Assembly (NCBI RefSeq): GCF_037975245.1
Contig: NC_092573.1
Coordinates: forward strand, 17,534,265-17,598,264
From: Apostichopus japonicus
Lineage: Eukaryota; Echinodermata; Holothuroidea; Aspidochirotida; Stichopodidae
DNA: 64,000 bases
Direction of reading: 5' to 3'
The notes beneath the pieces are model-generated. The model made no database searches. It was given only the letters and a program-made list of their open reading frames with translations, and was not told the origin of the DNA. Both the position numbers and the translations under genes were made by a program. Shown piece after piece: positions 46,901 to 64,000 of the stretch (position 1 is the first letter of the stretch; every line of letters begins with the position of its first letter).

Positions 46901-47179
46901 AAAAGAAAGAAACGAGAAAGGTAGTTTTTCGAAAACGTCTTAGAATTTAACAATCACGTTCCCCGTACAGAAACTTAACAAAACAACGGGCCAGCATGCT
47001 TGGAGTGGGTCAGATGGTGGCAATATTACTTAGCCTAGTTGCTGAAATGATTTAATTGCACTTTCTTCTGTAACGTGTCTTATTGCCCCTTTCTTCCCTT
47101 TCTGAAAACATAAATTTTAATTACTCTTAGGTGAAACAAATTTTATGGCAATTGTTCTCTCTTCTTGTTACTCGATGAA
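43960..47179. other. Intergenic, no supported gene
   Basis: AT-rich, 3.2 kb. ORFs at 44110-44319, 45101-45373 and 45659-45892 show no domain. No tandem or inverted repeat of note was seen. Confidence 0.45.
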
Positions 47180-47293
47180 ATGTCAGCTTACGCAATTATT
47201 CCCAGGCACATAGCCTAAATCAAGCCCGACCAATCACTATTGGTCGGGCTTGATTTAGGCTATGTGCCTGGGAATAATTGCGTAAGCTGACAT
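47180..47293. repeat. Perfect palindrome: 55-bp arms with a 4-nt spacer
   Basis: The left arm (47180-47234) starts ATGTCAGCTTACGCAATT and the right arm (47239-47293) is its exact reverse complement; the spacer is CACT. Just after it, AAGCTGAC and CAATCACT are repeated again (47294-47306). No TIR-type end motif, target duplication or gene is associated. A transcript would fold into a 55-bp perfect stem. Confidence 0.96.
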
Positions 47294-49893
47294 AAGCTGA
47301 CAATCACTAAACATTACTATACAGAAACATGAATAATGTTTAATCGTTGTGCTAACACAGCAAGTGCTAAATTTAATAGATAGTAAGAATTGTCTCTAAT
47401 CATTGTAACGCAATCATTGTATTACAAGCATTCCTTTAGGAAAACATGTTTTCTTTTACTTGTTTGTGAGCGGAGCAAGGCGTGGGCAAGAATATCAGAT
47501 AGAAAAGGCGATACTAATGTGCAACTTGTCACCTCTTGGCACCGGTATAGTATCCATCTAGGATAGTATATATCAAATATCAAGGGAACTAGAAGATATC
47601 GAACTTTGTTTATCTTAATCAATATTAACAAACAAAAAATTCGTTTGGATTTCACACCATGTCATGCGTAAGTATTATCTAAAACTGACATAATATTGTA
47701 ATATACTAAGCATAACGTCCAATTGGCAGAGTTACTGTCCTGTCGACCTTGGTAAGCTGCTGTCAAAGTGAAGTTTTCAATGACTGTCAGTCAATAAAGA
47801 CCTAGCCATTGGGTCTATACGTCTAGGATAATATTTATGTTACTAAGCCATCTGCGCATGCTCCCGGAGCAATTGTCGAACGCAAATATTCCAAGATACA
47901 GCCCTCGAACCATCTTTCTACACTCGGTGATTTCACAATTTATACCGGTGTTAGGTATAGTTAGTTAGCATTGGCGGTTAGTACCGGACAATTGGTAACC
48001 TCCATTGTTGTCATCATTTTCCGTAGTCAGCACTGAGTCTAAGTCAACGGCAGTCGTTAATTAGTCCGCACAGACCGTTATTGAATACCTCAGGGCAGTG
48101 AACAACCACCATTTTTGTACTGCGGGGTTAGGGTAGTGGGGTCTAAGATGTTATGTAATCCGAAGGAGGAGTATAAGGGTGGCCCCTACCCGTTTAGAAA
48201 TTTTGGTAAAATGGAGGGTGATTAGATGCAAAATTGTGCTATCTTTGGTGCTGATTTCATTTCCAGAGAAACGTGGTTACGCCGCCCCTGTTAATTTTAT
48301 TAATGTTAAAACTAAATCAAAACAATGATGAACAATGAAAAACAACTGAAAAGGTATGAAATGCTAACAATTAAACAAAGCAAATTAAGGGACAAGGTTT
48401 CGGCTAGTATATATCTAGAATACTCGATAGTCATTTTAGCACAAATACTATTATCGTTTCTGTAATAGAAAAGACGGAATATCACTTTTCTTTAAAAAAA
48501 AAATGAAATCTTCACGGAATCATGGAGAAGTTTTAAAAACAATGGAAACTGTTGGTCTTCTTTGGACGTTGGCTTTCTCATCTTATTATGAATGAACTTA
48601 AAGACATTACCAAAAGTAATTTCAAATAATGTCGAAACTTTCAAACTTCCTTCTTGCACGTTATAAAAAAAATAATATGAAACGAGGGTCTATAGATGAC
48701 AAAATTGTTAAATCGGTTACCGTAATAACTCGCTAATAACGCGTTATTTTGGTTTTTTTTTTGATCATCTGAAAGTTTAATATTCTAAGTTTGATCATAT
48801 GAAAGTTGAATATTCTAAGTTTGATCATATGAAAGTTTAATGTTCTAAGTTTTATCATATGAAAGGTTAATATTCTAAGTTTTATCACATGAAAGTTAAA
48901 GTTTGAAGAAAACTCGTTAGGAAAATTGTTAAAAAAAGTGGCTGTGTTTAAACATTAAACAACATAGTATTTCGAATCTTTACTGCAACAAGATTTTGGC
49001 AAAGCAATACAACATTGCATTCTACTTAAGCAAGCACTATGCCGTCAACTGACTTCACACTTTGAAATGATCTTCCTTCTTGATATCGTTGTTGTCAAGG
49101 CAGCTTCAAAACATTGACTTATTTTACACTTATAAAATACATATTTCCGTATTGAAACAATTGTTCAAGTAAGACAGATTAATTTCTATCCACAGAAATC
49201 AAGCATTTACTCACCGTTATCTGTATGACCCGAGCAGAAGTTGCTGTTTACTTACCGTAATTATACATTTCAATTTATAATTCTATTACTGTGCCATTCA
49301 TGAAAACCTTATTGAAGATGGGTTAACATTGGCCTGACGAAATCTAAACACATATATTTCTATGGATGGATACTTGGTCTAGTTTGTGGTTTGTACACAG
49401 GTATCGCATGGAACCTAGCTAGCCTTTCGCTACCAGGTAACCAAATAATGAGTTAAGAGGAATTCACTCTTTTAAAAGTCATAAGTACCGCCGCCTCCAA
49501 TAATTTCTGAAAACTCTCAACATTATTCCCAGATCTTGCTTAACCAAATAAGTGGTTGTAAACAGAAACAAAAGGAAGATATAAAGGTTTGAAGACTGAT
49601 GACAAATTGTTAGCGTTTTAAACAAAGTTGGGTGGGCTACTTATCACCGTCTTATTAAGACCACTATAGTTAGAATAATGAAAGATGATCTGTTTACCAA
49701 CAAGAAGCAAGAACAAAATTGGTTGAAGCGGATAAAACAGGTGTTGATATTAATGTTCATCAAATCCATTTACAACGTTCTCATCACATGGCCGACCGTG
49801 TTCTCAGTCTACAATCGTTTCGAGTCCGCATAATACTGTTCTCCTCATATCCAGTATAGTTCTTCTTTTTTCCCTCTGTGAAAGGTTGTTATT
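47294..49893. other. Intergenic, distal 3' flank of the RASL11-like gene
   Basis: AT-rich. The minus ORF at 47422-47655 is not recognisable. A 30-bp minisatellite (48763-48903) is listed separately. Nothing else can be supported. Confidence 0.45.
48763..48903. repeat. 30-bp minisatellite, about 4.7 copies
   Basis: Units of the type GATCATATGAAAGTTTAATATTCTAAGTTT, seen at about 48763, 48791, 48821, 48851 and 48881, with the first base G in early units and T in later ones. Confidence 0.88.
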
Positions 49894-49946
49894 TTATTAC
49901 TCCCTTTTACCCATCTTACCTTTTTATATAACTTTCTTAGTTTATT
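49894..49946 (-). terminator. Two candidate polyadenylation signals
   Basis: AATAAA on the minus strand at 49941-49946 and again at 49894-49899, about 320 and 370 bases downstream of the RASL11-like stop codon. Either would place the hairpin at 50007-50244 inside the 3' UTR. Motif match only. Confidence 0.4.
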
Positions 49947-50006
49947 GCACAGTTTATACGTTGCTTTTGGTAACCACAAAGAAAGATGACTATATGAAGA
50001 CAATAA

Positions 50007-50124
50007 GACTATATGAAGACTGTAGTGTAGAACTTGATTACATTGATTACATTACTTGATATATATATATATATATGTTTATATATATATATATATATAT
50101 ATGTTGATATATATATATATATAT

Positions 50125-50194
<70 letters not shown>

Positions 50195-50244
50195 AGTAAT
50201 GTAATCAATGTAATCAAGTTCTACACTACAGTCTTCATATAGTC
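50007..50244. repeat. Long inverted repeat (54-bp perfect arms, TA-rich loop) in presumed 3' UTR
   Basis: The left arm 50007-50060 starts GACTATATGAAGACTG and the right arm 50191-50244 is its exact reverse complement. The 130-base middle is TA repeat broken by GTTTAT or GTTGAT, itself largely self-complementary. A partial extra copy, GACTATATGAAGAC, lies just left at 49988. The right arm ends 18 bases after the stop codon of the RASL11-like gene, so the minus-strand mRNA should carry it in its 3' UTR. Confidence 0.93.
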
Positions 50245-50262
50245 ACCCCTTCCAAAGTATTC

Positions 50263-50584
50263 TTAAAATATTTTAAATCCTTTGTTGAAAAATTTAAAGC
50301 TATGAACCGTTCTCTTCGGTAAAACTTTTGGCGCCTTTGGTGAAGTACCGATTCTTGTTCTGTCTTTGGATGTAATATTTGGTGATATCGATGAGTTCAT
50401 TGATTTCTCTTCGCTAATAAATAAAGGTTTCAGAGGCATATGCCGTTCTTGTTCACGTTTAATTTCTCGAACAGTTTCGTGGAACACGTACGCCACGTCA
50501 TCATATTCTCCAGCGGCAGAGACTTCGTGATATGAGCATGCGTATTGCTTGGCAAGGGCCGCACCGTCTAGCTTACTAACTTGT
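50263..50584 (-). CDS. RASL11: RASL11-like small GTPase, last coding exon
   Basis: Acceptor 'cttctcccttacag' precedes 50584. The exon completes an Arg codon split with the previous exon, then reads 'QVSKLDGAALAKQYACSYHE' followed by 'VSAAGEYDDVAYVFHETV' and a basic tail to TAA at 50263. 'EVSAA' is the G5 element of Ras proteins. 'PLFISEE' and the terminal 'KGFKIF' are signatures I associate with RASL11A/B. As in RASL11, no CAAX prenylation box ends the protein, so membrane anchoring by a lipid is not expected. The C-terminal extension is Ser/Lys/Arg-rich. The family is a divergent Ras branch, reported as transforming-growth-factor responsive in vertebrates; function here is inferred from family only. 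Splice phase agrees with the upstream exon (2+1). Confidence 0.88.
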
Positions 50585-51456
50585 CTGTAAGGGAGAAGAT
50601 TAAAATGAAAGTTTTAGTTCAAACTTACATCACCAAATTCTGATCATACTCTGGTTCATATCAATCAGCGTGTGTTATATATCGTGTATTGGACTACTGC
50701 AATGATGATACGCCGCCACTAAAGCACAATTTCCAGTTTCGTCACCACGTGTACCAAAACCAATTGAGTAAAACTCAAACTAAGGTTGCTATTAATCAAA
50801 CTATGACGCTCTTCAGATTTTCTCACGAAAATGTTGTCACACAAACAAGATTTGTTTTAGTTGTATTGTTCATATGCAATTATGGAATTGAAAATTTCCA
50901 AATGATTGAGGCTATTATAGGCTAAAATTCGTATGGGCTATTATTTTAGTATGGAAGGTTTTCTAGGCTCCACACATTAACTTTACAATTTACACTAAAA
51001 TGAAATATACTACAACAAAGAATATCAACTGGAAAAGCATAATCATCAACAGCGTGAAATTCAACAACATTTTGAGTCACCAATTTTCAACGCACTGAAA
51101 ACATGCCATTTTCCTTTTCAATTGCTCTGTTGCTTATGACGAGATGACCTGTGTAAGACTCAGACAGACTTAGTCCAGCCACTTTGAGAACATACGGCGC
51201 ACTCATTGAAGTTGTCTTTAATAACGATCAGTGAAGAATCAAAATTAACATGTAAACCAAACAATCCTCTTAAGCTTATATCATAAATCTTATTGGGATG
51301 AATACCTAACCCAAACATCAAAGGTATTGCCTTCAGTCTTGGTACGTGCAGGTACAACAATGGAAGCAAATTGAACTTATGTGTCTGGGGAGGAGAGGGG
51401 GTTAAGTGGGAGGAAGAATCGCACATACGAATTGCATCTCATGTATACGGACTCAC

Positions 51457-51647
51457 CGGTATCTCTCCATCTCATTCTTGTTTCCAAGGACTACAACTGG
51501 AAATTCGTGTATCTCCTTGGTCTTTTGCAGTTCTGCTATTTCCTGAAACAGTCCTTTGGCATGTTGATAGCTCTGTTTACTTGTTATACTGTACACTACG
51601 ACCACAGCATCAGACCATCGAAGATATCGTTCGAGATTCTCCGAGTC
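51457..51647 (-). CDS. RASL11: RASL11-like small GTPase, G4-containing exon
   Basis: 191 bases between a T-rich acceptor (tttttcag) and a GTGAGT donor. It encodes 'DSENLERYLRWSDAVVVVYS', continues with 'ITSKQSYQHAKGLFQEIAEL' and reaches 'PVVVLGNKNEMERYR'. 'RYLRW.DA.V.VYSI' is typical of RASL11. The nucleotide-specificity motif NKxD appears as N-K-N-E, a conservative change that could alter guanine recognition. The exon begins in phase 0 and ends with two bases of an Arg codon, matching its neighbours. The intron to the last exon is 872 bases. Confidence 0.88.
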
Positions 51648-53044
51648 CTGAAAAAAAAAATAATAAAAAAATATGTTCAGGTTTCCGGAGATGGCGAATG
51701 GGGGAAGGAATCGGGGGTTGCTGACCTGGGGTCCTGGGTCAATAAGAGATCACGGCAAAATATGAGATGCATATTCATAATACATTGTCAATTTCATCAT
51801 ATATTTGAGGACCAATAACATAATTGTAACCAGGGCCCCACGTAGCTCTCAGCGCCACTGAACATTCCTACGGATGTCGAAATCATTGTCTGTGAGTACT
51901 GGTACATCATCTGTGTTGTAATGGCACTTATACACTTCGGTTGCACGATAAAGTTAGTTGTCATCGCTCGCTTATCATTGGTCATCACCAATCAGTAAGG
52001 TGCTGTTCTTAGTTGGCTTCAACTCGCTTCAACGACCTATTAATGAACTTAAAGTACGTCTCCATGGATTTGAGTTCAGGTTGTACCGTACCATTTCTCG
52101 CAACTTAAATATAAGTTACATGAGCACACACATGGCGACATTATTGTTAACGTTAAATACGAAAAGAAAACTGGCTACTTTCGCATGTGACGAACTTTAA
52201 TTAAGTTACAAATGTTGAAAGAGCGACCAGTTCCATCCATATAATATTTAGAAATGGTTCTCAGTAATTCGTTGGTGGTCTAGAGTAAATAACAACACGT
52301 ATTCATCCGTGACGTTTGCCAACGCCTGAGCTGTGGGTGCATCACACAGGACTACATACCATACTGTCTTACTAGGAACAACTCCACGGGAATTAAGAAC
52401 CTGCTATACTTTTTCTGCAGTAAACATCATGAAAACAGTTTCGTGGTTGCTTTACTTCACGTCTCGTTTCGAAGTTTCTTCGTTATTGTCCAATAACAAC
52501 AACAATGGTATCACTTACTTAAAGGTAATCAGTGCTAAATTGCTGAACAAAAATCTCAAATTGTTAAAACCTTTCTTTCTTTGATCTTTATGCAGCCCGG
52601 CCAGAAAACTATTCTCAGATATAGAAATAAATGGCTTAACTTAAGATAATTACATCTGAGCCAGTGATGAAAACTTGTTTGCGGGGTGGCAATAACATAA
52701 ATCCTTTTTTTATTTGAGCATTGGTGACCATTCTTTGACTAGTTCTAGCATATTTAGAGGCTAAGAAAGACACAAAAATCTACGAAAGTCAAGTAACTTA
52801 TAGAGTAGTTTTACTGTAACATCCAAAATTAATTACAAAACACAGCAAATCAAAAGCTCATTGATAGCTTGGTGTACACTCAAAAACCCCAAATGGAATC
52901 TCCCAGCATTTGAAAGACCATAGTGCTCTAACTAACAGTTTCCCTCTTGTGAAAAATGACAAAGCGCCATCTATCCAATGTCGTTTATTTTTATTCATCA
53001 GTAAAGATACAAAAATCTCTCTCACCATGTACGGTAGATCTTAC

Positions 53045-53118
53045 CTCATGTGCTGTGTCCATTACTTTAACTATGTTCATCTGGTTATCAATCACATCTT
53101 CTTTGGTATATGTATCCT
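53045..53118 (-). CDS. RASL11: RASL11-like small GTPase, switch-region exon
   Basis: 74 bases between acceptor 'ttttctgtttcag' and donor GTAAGA. After two bases completing a split codon it reads 'DTYTKEDVIDNQMNIVKVMD' then 'TAHE', which corresponds to the strand after the effector loop and to the G3 motif. The G3 Asp-x-x-Gly is Asp-Thr-Ala-His here; RASL11 proteins also deviate at the catalytic positions after it. It joins the next exon in phase 0. The upstream exon(s) with the P-loop and effector loop (ending in phase 1) were sought up to 64000 and not found, so the gene probably extends beyond the window. Confidence 0.82.
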
Positions 53119-55710
53119 CTGAAACAGAAAACAAAAGAAACTATTCAAGTGACTTCTTCAAAACTGTAATATGATCAAACTAGAAAGCCATCTGTTCGTG
53201 AAAGCACAATAAGTTTTGTCTTCTACCATGTACACTTCTTTTGTTACAAAAAACAAAAACAAAACAACATCTTCATGATCAATTTCTATTCAAAACAAAA
53301 TAGAGCGCGAAACGTTTATTCTTCAAAATGGTCGGCTCCTTTTAAATGACTTTCAACTGGTAAATATGATAAAATATTGGTAAAGAACCATGTTTTTATA
53401 GAAAGACCAATCGCTAAGTAGGTGCAAGCTGATGGGGCCACATCGGTGTGTCTGACACCCACTCTTCCTGGCATATTGTGCTGCCGTAAGTAGTGTTGCA
53501 ATGATCATTCAAAGGGGTCCCGGTTAACCCAAACATTGAGGTCGGAACACATTATTTATGACAGAAAGATGACATAATCCAGCTAATTTTACGACTTATT
53601 CTTTCTTATTTACAACTATATTTATGCTTTCGTAAACGCTTATGTTTTATTCTCTAGTTCATGGTTCCCCGTCCGAATATTGCATAACAATGACAGATCG
53701 TTTACACAAGAAACAAAAGGAACTGGAAGACTTCACGGAAGAGAGAAAAAAACAATATATCGGTATTGTATATAGATACGATATATCGGTATATATGGTA
53801 TCTAGTAGAATCGGGATTTGTCGAGATCAACGTATAAAAATCGCGAAACTAGGTCATCTGAGAGGTATATAGAAAGAGTGAAAGAATCTTAAAAATTGTG
53901 GGAATAAAGAACCATCGGAAACGAGTAAAGAAATCGTTAGATACTCGTCAGACAAAAGGGTTATCATTAAGGTCAAAGCATGGATGGATTATTTGGTAAT
54001 CAATCACGTTTTGAGCTCGTTCCACTCTACGAGATGTGACACTGTTAAAATGAAAGTCAGAAAATACTTTGACATGTCGAGGTCTTTCGATCACAGTCGT
54101 ATTGGAAACCCGGCAATAGCATGTTTAAAGGGACGATGAATACTCGTCGTGATTTGAAGAATACAACCATGAAAATTCTGAACACCAAGCAAATAAACAC
54201 GAAAGAACCGCAAAACATTTTGCTCATATGAGTATGTTGCAGCTTTTTTTGTTTTAATACTATGTGAGATAATTTTAGCAAATGTAAGTAGATTGGTATA
54301 TCAATATATATTAAAGGGTCTATACAATGAATCCGAGAGAAGCATCGCTTGATGATACCTAAATGCCGTGTGCAAATCATCCCTATGGAAACACACTGAA
54401 ACTCGACACCCGGCCAGTATTGTAAACAATGTATACTGATACTGATCAACATGATACAGTAGTATACACGCAGTATGTACAATATATATACACACTGAAC
54501 TACAGTACTGTATGTAGCCGAGTACATGGCTCAGTTCATCATATATCAATTTGTGTTGTTCGAAACGTTGACTTAACAGTTAGTAATTGATGTGTTATTG
54601 TTATGAAATATATGTTTTTACTCCTCCCCATCCAATCAAGCCTATGTTCGTATTTTCCATAAAAAAATATTGGCAATATTAACTGAGAAAAAACGATAAC
54701 AATACAACAATAACAATTACTAATATCTAAATTAATAACGAAATAATCAATTATTTTTATGATTACTTCTAATTAATATGCAAGCTTTCATTCTGACGTC
54801 ATTGTATTGCCTAATCTCGTAACTATATCAAATGATTGGAGAATTAGAACTATATCGATGACAGCTGTTATTCCCCGCACCATGCCAGTAAATCTGTAAC
54901 GTTCAATGTTGATGGGGTAATTGGTTCTCCACAGTCACTGCTGTCAAACAGCTGTTATAAAACGATAGGTAAGTGTGGCAATTGAGACTAATTACAGTTC
55001 AAGTTGATTATGAAGTTTTTAAAAAGTTACTCGCACAATTAACCCTACGTGAGTCCTTCGTATAGTATAGAATAATAGTGACATTATGATACGATTGGGT
55101 AGACTGTTTCAAGACGAGAAAAAAAGCAGTGTGAAATATCCATAGAACACTTCCTAGCCCATGAGCGTGAAAAAAAAACCAGGTTTGTGTGACTTCATAA
55201 CCAAATTCTGCTTTCCAGCATATTCACGTAAGGTACCATACAAGGGAGAATCCAGGATTTAAGAAAAGATAGGGGTGTAGCCCTTGGATTGCTAAAGCCG
55301 TCTGCCATGTAGGGAGGAGGGGGGGGGGGGGGTTCTAGGTGTTCTTCCCATCCTCATCGCAAGAAAACAGTGAATTTTGTTTTGTGTAGTGTTGATAAAA
55401 GGGGATGGGGAGTGGGATGATATAAAGTGTAATGATCTTTGGAAACTACGGATTCTTTATTTTTATCTTATATTAAAAAAACGTTCGATTGTCCCACGTC
55501 GCGTTCTTTCTTTCTTTCCTTTTAGTACACCCGAAGATCTGCAAAGTACATACAACCACGCCAGTCTTGTATATTCACTGCAGAATAAATATATCTTAAC
55601 TGTCCTTACAATACCAGACATGTTTAATGAACTGCGTACGTATTTATACAGCATATCCTTGCAATGAACTATGAACTATATGCAACTATTTGAACTATAT
55701 ATGCAATGAA
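53119..55710 (-). other. Presumed upstream intron of the RASL11-like gene
   Basis: No exon with a Ras P-loop (GxxxxGKS/T) is visible on the minus strand. AT-rich sequence with a G-run and a decayed 'GAGAATCCAGGATTT' element end at about 55250-55335. ORFs at 53642-53872 and 54057-54527 lack recognisable features. Confidence 0.4.
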
Positions 55711-55716
55711 CTGATA

Positions 55717-55802
<86 letters not shown>

Positions 55803-55815
55803 ATATGTGTGTGTA
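55711..55815. repeat. TA dinucleotide microsatellite
   Basis: About 35 uninterrupted TA units (55726-55798) followed by TGATATATGTGTGTG. Confidence 0.98.
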
Positions 55816-56969
55816 TAGCCTGTGCACAAATATGCATTTCTAAACTTTAATGGTTATTTACGACCGTGATATATACTCACCAGAATTTATGGCTTTATTC
55901 TTAACTCTCTCTTGTTTGCATTTAAATATCCAGTATCGGATGGGTTCAATTAATTTCCATGTCTTAGGATATGAAACAGTCGTTTCTTTAATGACTCCCT
56001 AAAGTACCGTAACTCAGGAAATTAATCAAAATGAGTGGCATTTGGGAGTTAAAAAAAAAAGAAGTCTCTTTCATGAAAGTGTACAGTGGAAGAAATTATA
56101 TGTGCCGTAGGGTTGAGTGTTAAAGGAACGTGTACAGTGGCATAAATGGGGTTGAATAATTGTTTTTGTCAAACTAATCCAAATTTACAAATGATATATC
56201 TGTCTGTCACACTGTCTTAAGCAAGACTAAATTTCACCAGAGACGGGAAGATGAATAAAGAGGGAGGAAGGGGAATGTGAAGGGTAGTGATTTAAGTAAG
56301 TAAAGAACAATTAACGTCTTTCTTAGTTTGTTATGATAGAGGAAAACAAATGAGCTCATTGTCACGGGCAGACAATATACTATTGATATGGTCGTGTAAT
56401 GTATTAGTATGGGATAACAAGGGTAATCCCCATACCACTGTAAAAAATGAAATACTTCACTATCTATTGAAGAATATGGATATTAGTTCGTCCATCACCA
56501 ACAGAGCACATGTTACTTACTCTAAGCTCCAAAGAATACAGAACCATCAAAGTAATCAACAGTTATTATTTATTGTTCCGAGTAAAGAATGAAAAAGTCC
56601 TTCAAAATTGTGTTCTCCATTTATTATCCTTAGTCTCCTGTGTGATATTTTTTATTCAGATCAATTAATGACCTCAACTCCAGGAGAGTAGTAAATCACC
56701 AAGAGCGACTGATTGCGGTGGTAAATCATTGTTTATAAATTGAATGAAACGTTATAGCCAAACGTGTAGATCTCCGACTGAGAAATGATGTCCCCTTGGC
56801 GTCATATATTTCTTAACCTACGCACGCCAGTCGTTTCAATACGAGTCGCAACAGCTGATAGATATCATATTTGGTCCCTAAACCATTCATGCGTTGATTT
56901 TGCTTTAGCGCGTATTGTTGACATATTAGCAGGAAAAATGAATGCTGGACAAGTAATCAAGAACAATAG
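55816..56969. other. Presumed intron or intergenic, no supported gene
   Basis: AT-rich. ORFs at 56350-56592 and 56785-57006 are unsupported. A GTGAGT site on the minus strand at about 55877-55882 follows a short open frame, but the peptide shows no Ras signature, so it is not called as an exon. Confidence 0.4.
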
Positions 56970-57440
56970 GGGGAATAAACGACGTCACGGTAGGACGAGA
57001 TATTGATAAAGTCAATTTGAACGAGATATTGACAATTATCGATAAAACTTAAACAACAGTATGAAGAAAAATGATAAAAATCTATATGAAGAGGGATAAA
57101 CGACGTACGGCGGGACGAGAAATCTACAACTAGCGGTTAAAACTGGTCGACAGTAGGATGAGATATCGACAGAGATCAATTGAACGGATATCGATAACTA
57201 GCGGTTAAACTGAACAACGGTTAGAGGAGAAATTCGATATACCGGGGTAAACGACGGCCGGTGCATATGACCAGAAATCGGCAATTACAGGAATAAACAG
57301 TGCGAAAACATTAGACCGCTGTCGCGCTATACATGCATCATACGATATATTGTCTGGCAGTATAGGACGACTTGACAAGCGACGAGATCTCAAACCCTTA
57401 AGACTAATAACGATTATTCGATATGAACGAGGATAAACGG
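56970..57440. repeat. Degenerate repeat block (AAACGACG / GGACGAGAxAT motifs)
   Basis: Variants of 'ataaacgacg', 'ggacgagatat', 'gatatcgataactagcggtt' recur irregularly at about 56976, 57010, 57096, 57130, 57180, 57245 and 57425. The period is not constant, indicating an old, rearranged tandem array. Confidence 0.6.
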
Positions 57441-57475
57441 TCCAAATGCGTAATCTCGGTGTGCAGTATACAAAC

Positions 57476-57557
57476 ACACGCACACACACGCACACCCATA
57501 TCACACACACCCACACACACACACACACAACACACATATATATACACACATATATAT

Positions 57558-57643
<86 letters not shown>
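57476..57643. repeat. Compound CA and TA microsatellite
   Basis: CA-rich from 57476, then alternating CACACATATATATA, then about 40 TA units to 57643. Frames across it are open on both strands and meaningless. Confidence 0.97.
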
Positions 57644-57645
<2 letters not shown>

Positions 57646-57646
<1 letters not shown>

Positions 57647-57718
57647 CGTCCATAGCCTAGTGGTTAGGGTGTCCGCGTACAGAGCGGGAGGCCCGTGGTT
57701 CGAATCCCGGTGGAGGCT
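57646..57718 (+). tRNA. tRNA-like sequence (SINE head or tRNA pseudogene)
   Basis: A 73-base cloverleaf can be drawn. The acceptor GCGTCCA/TGGAGGC has one G-G mismatch. The D-stem GCCT/GGGT pairs with wobbles, its loop AGTGGTTA keeping GG. The anticodon stem is TCCGC/GCGGG with loop GTACAGA. The T-arm CGTGG-TTCGAAT-CCCGG has two mismatches. Box A (TAGCCTAGTGG) and box B (GGTTCGAATCC) both fit polymerase III promoters, and a T6 terminator lies at 57724-57729. The loop places ACA as anticodon, which is not a standard eukaryotic cysteine anticodon (GCA). With the T-stem mismatches this favours a tRNA-derived SINE or pseudogene. It is flanked on both sides by TA repeats. Confidence 0.55.
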
Positions 57719-57729
57719 GAAAGTTTTTT

Positions 57730-64000
<6,271 letters not shown>

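Noticed and set aside
55845-55945. Short open frame ending in a GTGAGT donor as RASL11-like exon 2
   Set aside because: Phase would fit, but the peptide has no similarity to the Ras effector region.

Overview
The window is AT-rich eukaryotic, non-vertebrate nuclear DNA. GT-AG introns, abundant microsatellites, DIRS-like, Gypsy-like and LINE retroelement remnants, many small hAT-like elements and an intronless rhodopsin-type receptor suggest a marine invertebrate, probably a deuterostome such as an echinoderm. That placement is inference. Only two host genes can be supported; repeats dominate the rest.

Layout. 1-1924: GC-rich DIRS-like retroelement with a gag-like ORF entering from the left edge and, right after it, only the tail of a tyrosine recombinase. 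2238-3235: hAT-like non-autonomous element with a perfect 8-bp target duplication, filled with an 84-bp minisatellite. 4040-4990: 5'-truncated LINE. 7242-10042: 57/59-bp satellite of about 48 units. 10898-11655: 271-bp tandem repeat. 19871-21783: CCAT array. 22149-23340: another short-TIR element. 28062-28970: intact intronless GPCR (minus), with a TATA-like box upstream.

29564-38220 is a nested structure: an 88-bp direct repeat flanks a Gypsy pol/integrase remnant, which is split by a 6.46-kb unit bounded by two same-orientation hAT-like elements. Only the outer ends of that unit carry a matching 8-bp duplication, as in a composite transposon. Inside it lie a SCAN-like gag pseudogene and a retroelement primer-binding site. 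38275-40155 holds further short-TIR elements, one with a second perfect 8-bp duplication. 41816-43959 is a 2.1-kb element with 45-bp perfect TIRs, ACGTACGT arrays, a perfect 62-bp hairpin and an internal LINE tail.

47180-47293 is a near-perfect 114-bp palindrome. 50263-53118 (minus) holds the last three coding exons of a RASL11-like small GTPase; its 5' exons were not found. A 238-bp inverted repeat sits 18 nt after its stop codon, in the presumed 3' UTR. 57646-57718 is a tRNA-like sequence set between TA microsatellites. The window ends in a long TA repeat. No operon-like or multi-gene system is visible. The most unusual material is the architecture of the mobile elements and the inverted repeats.
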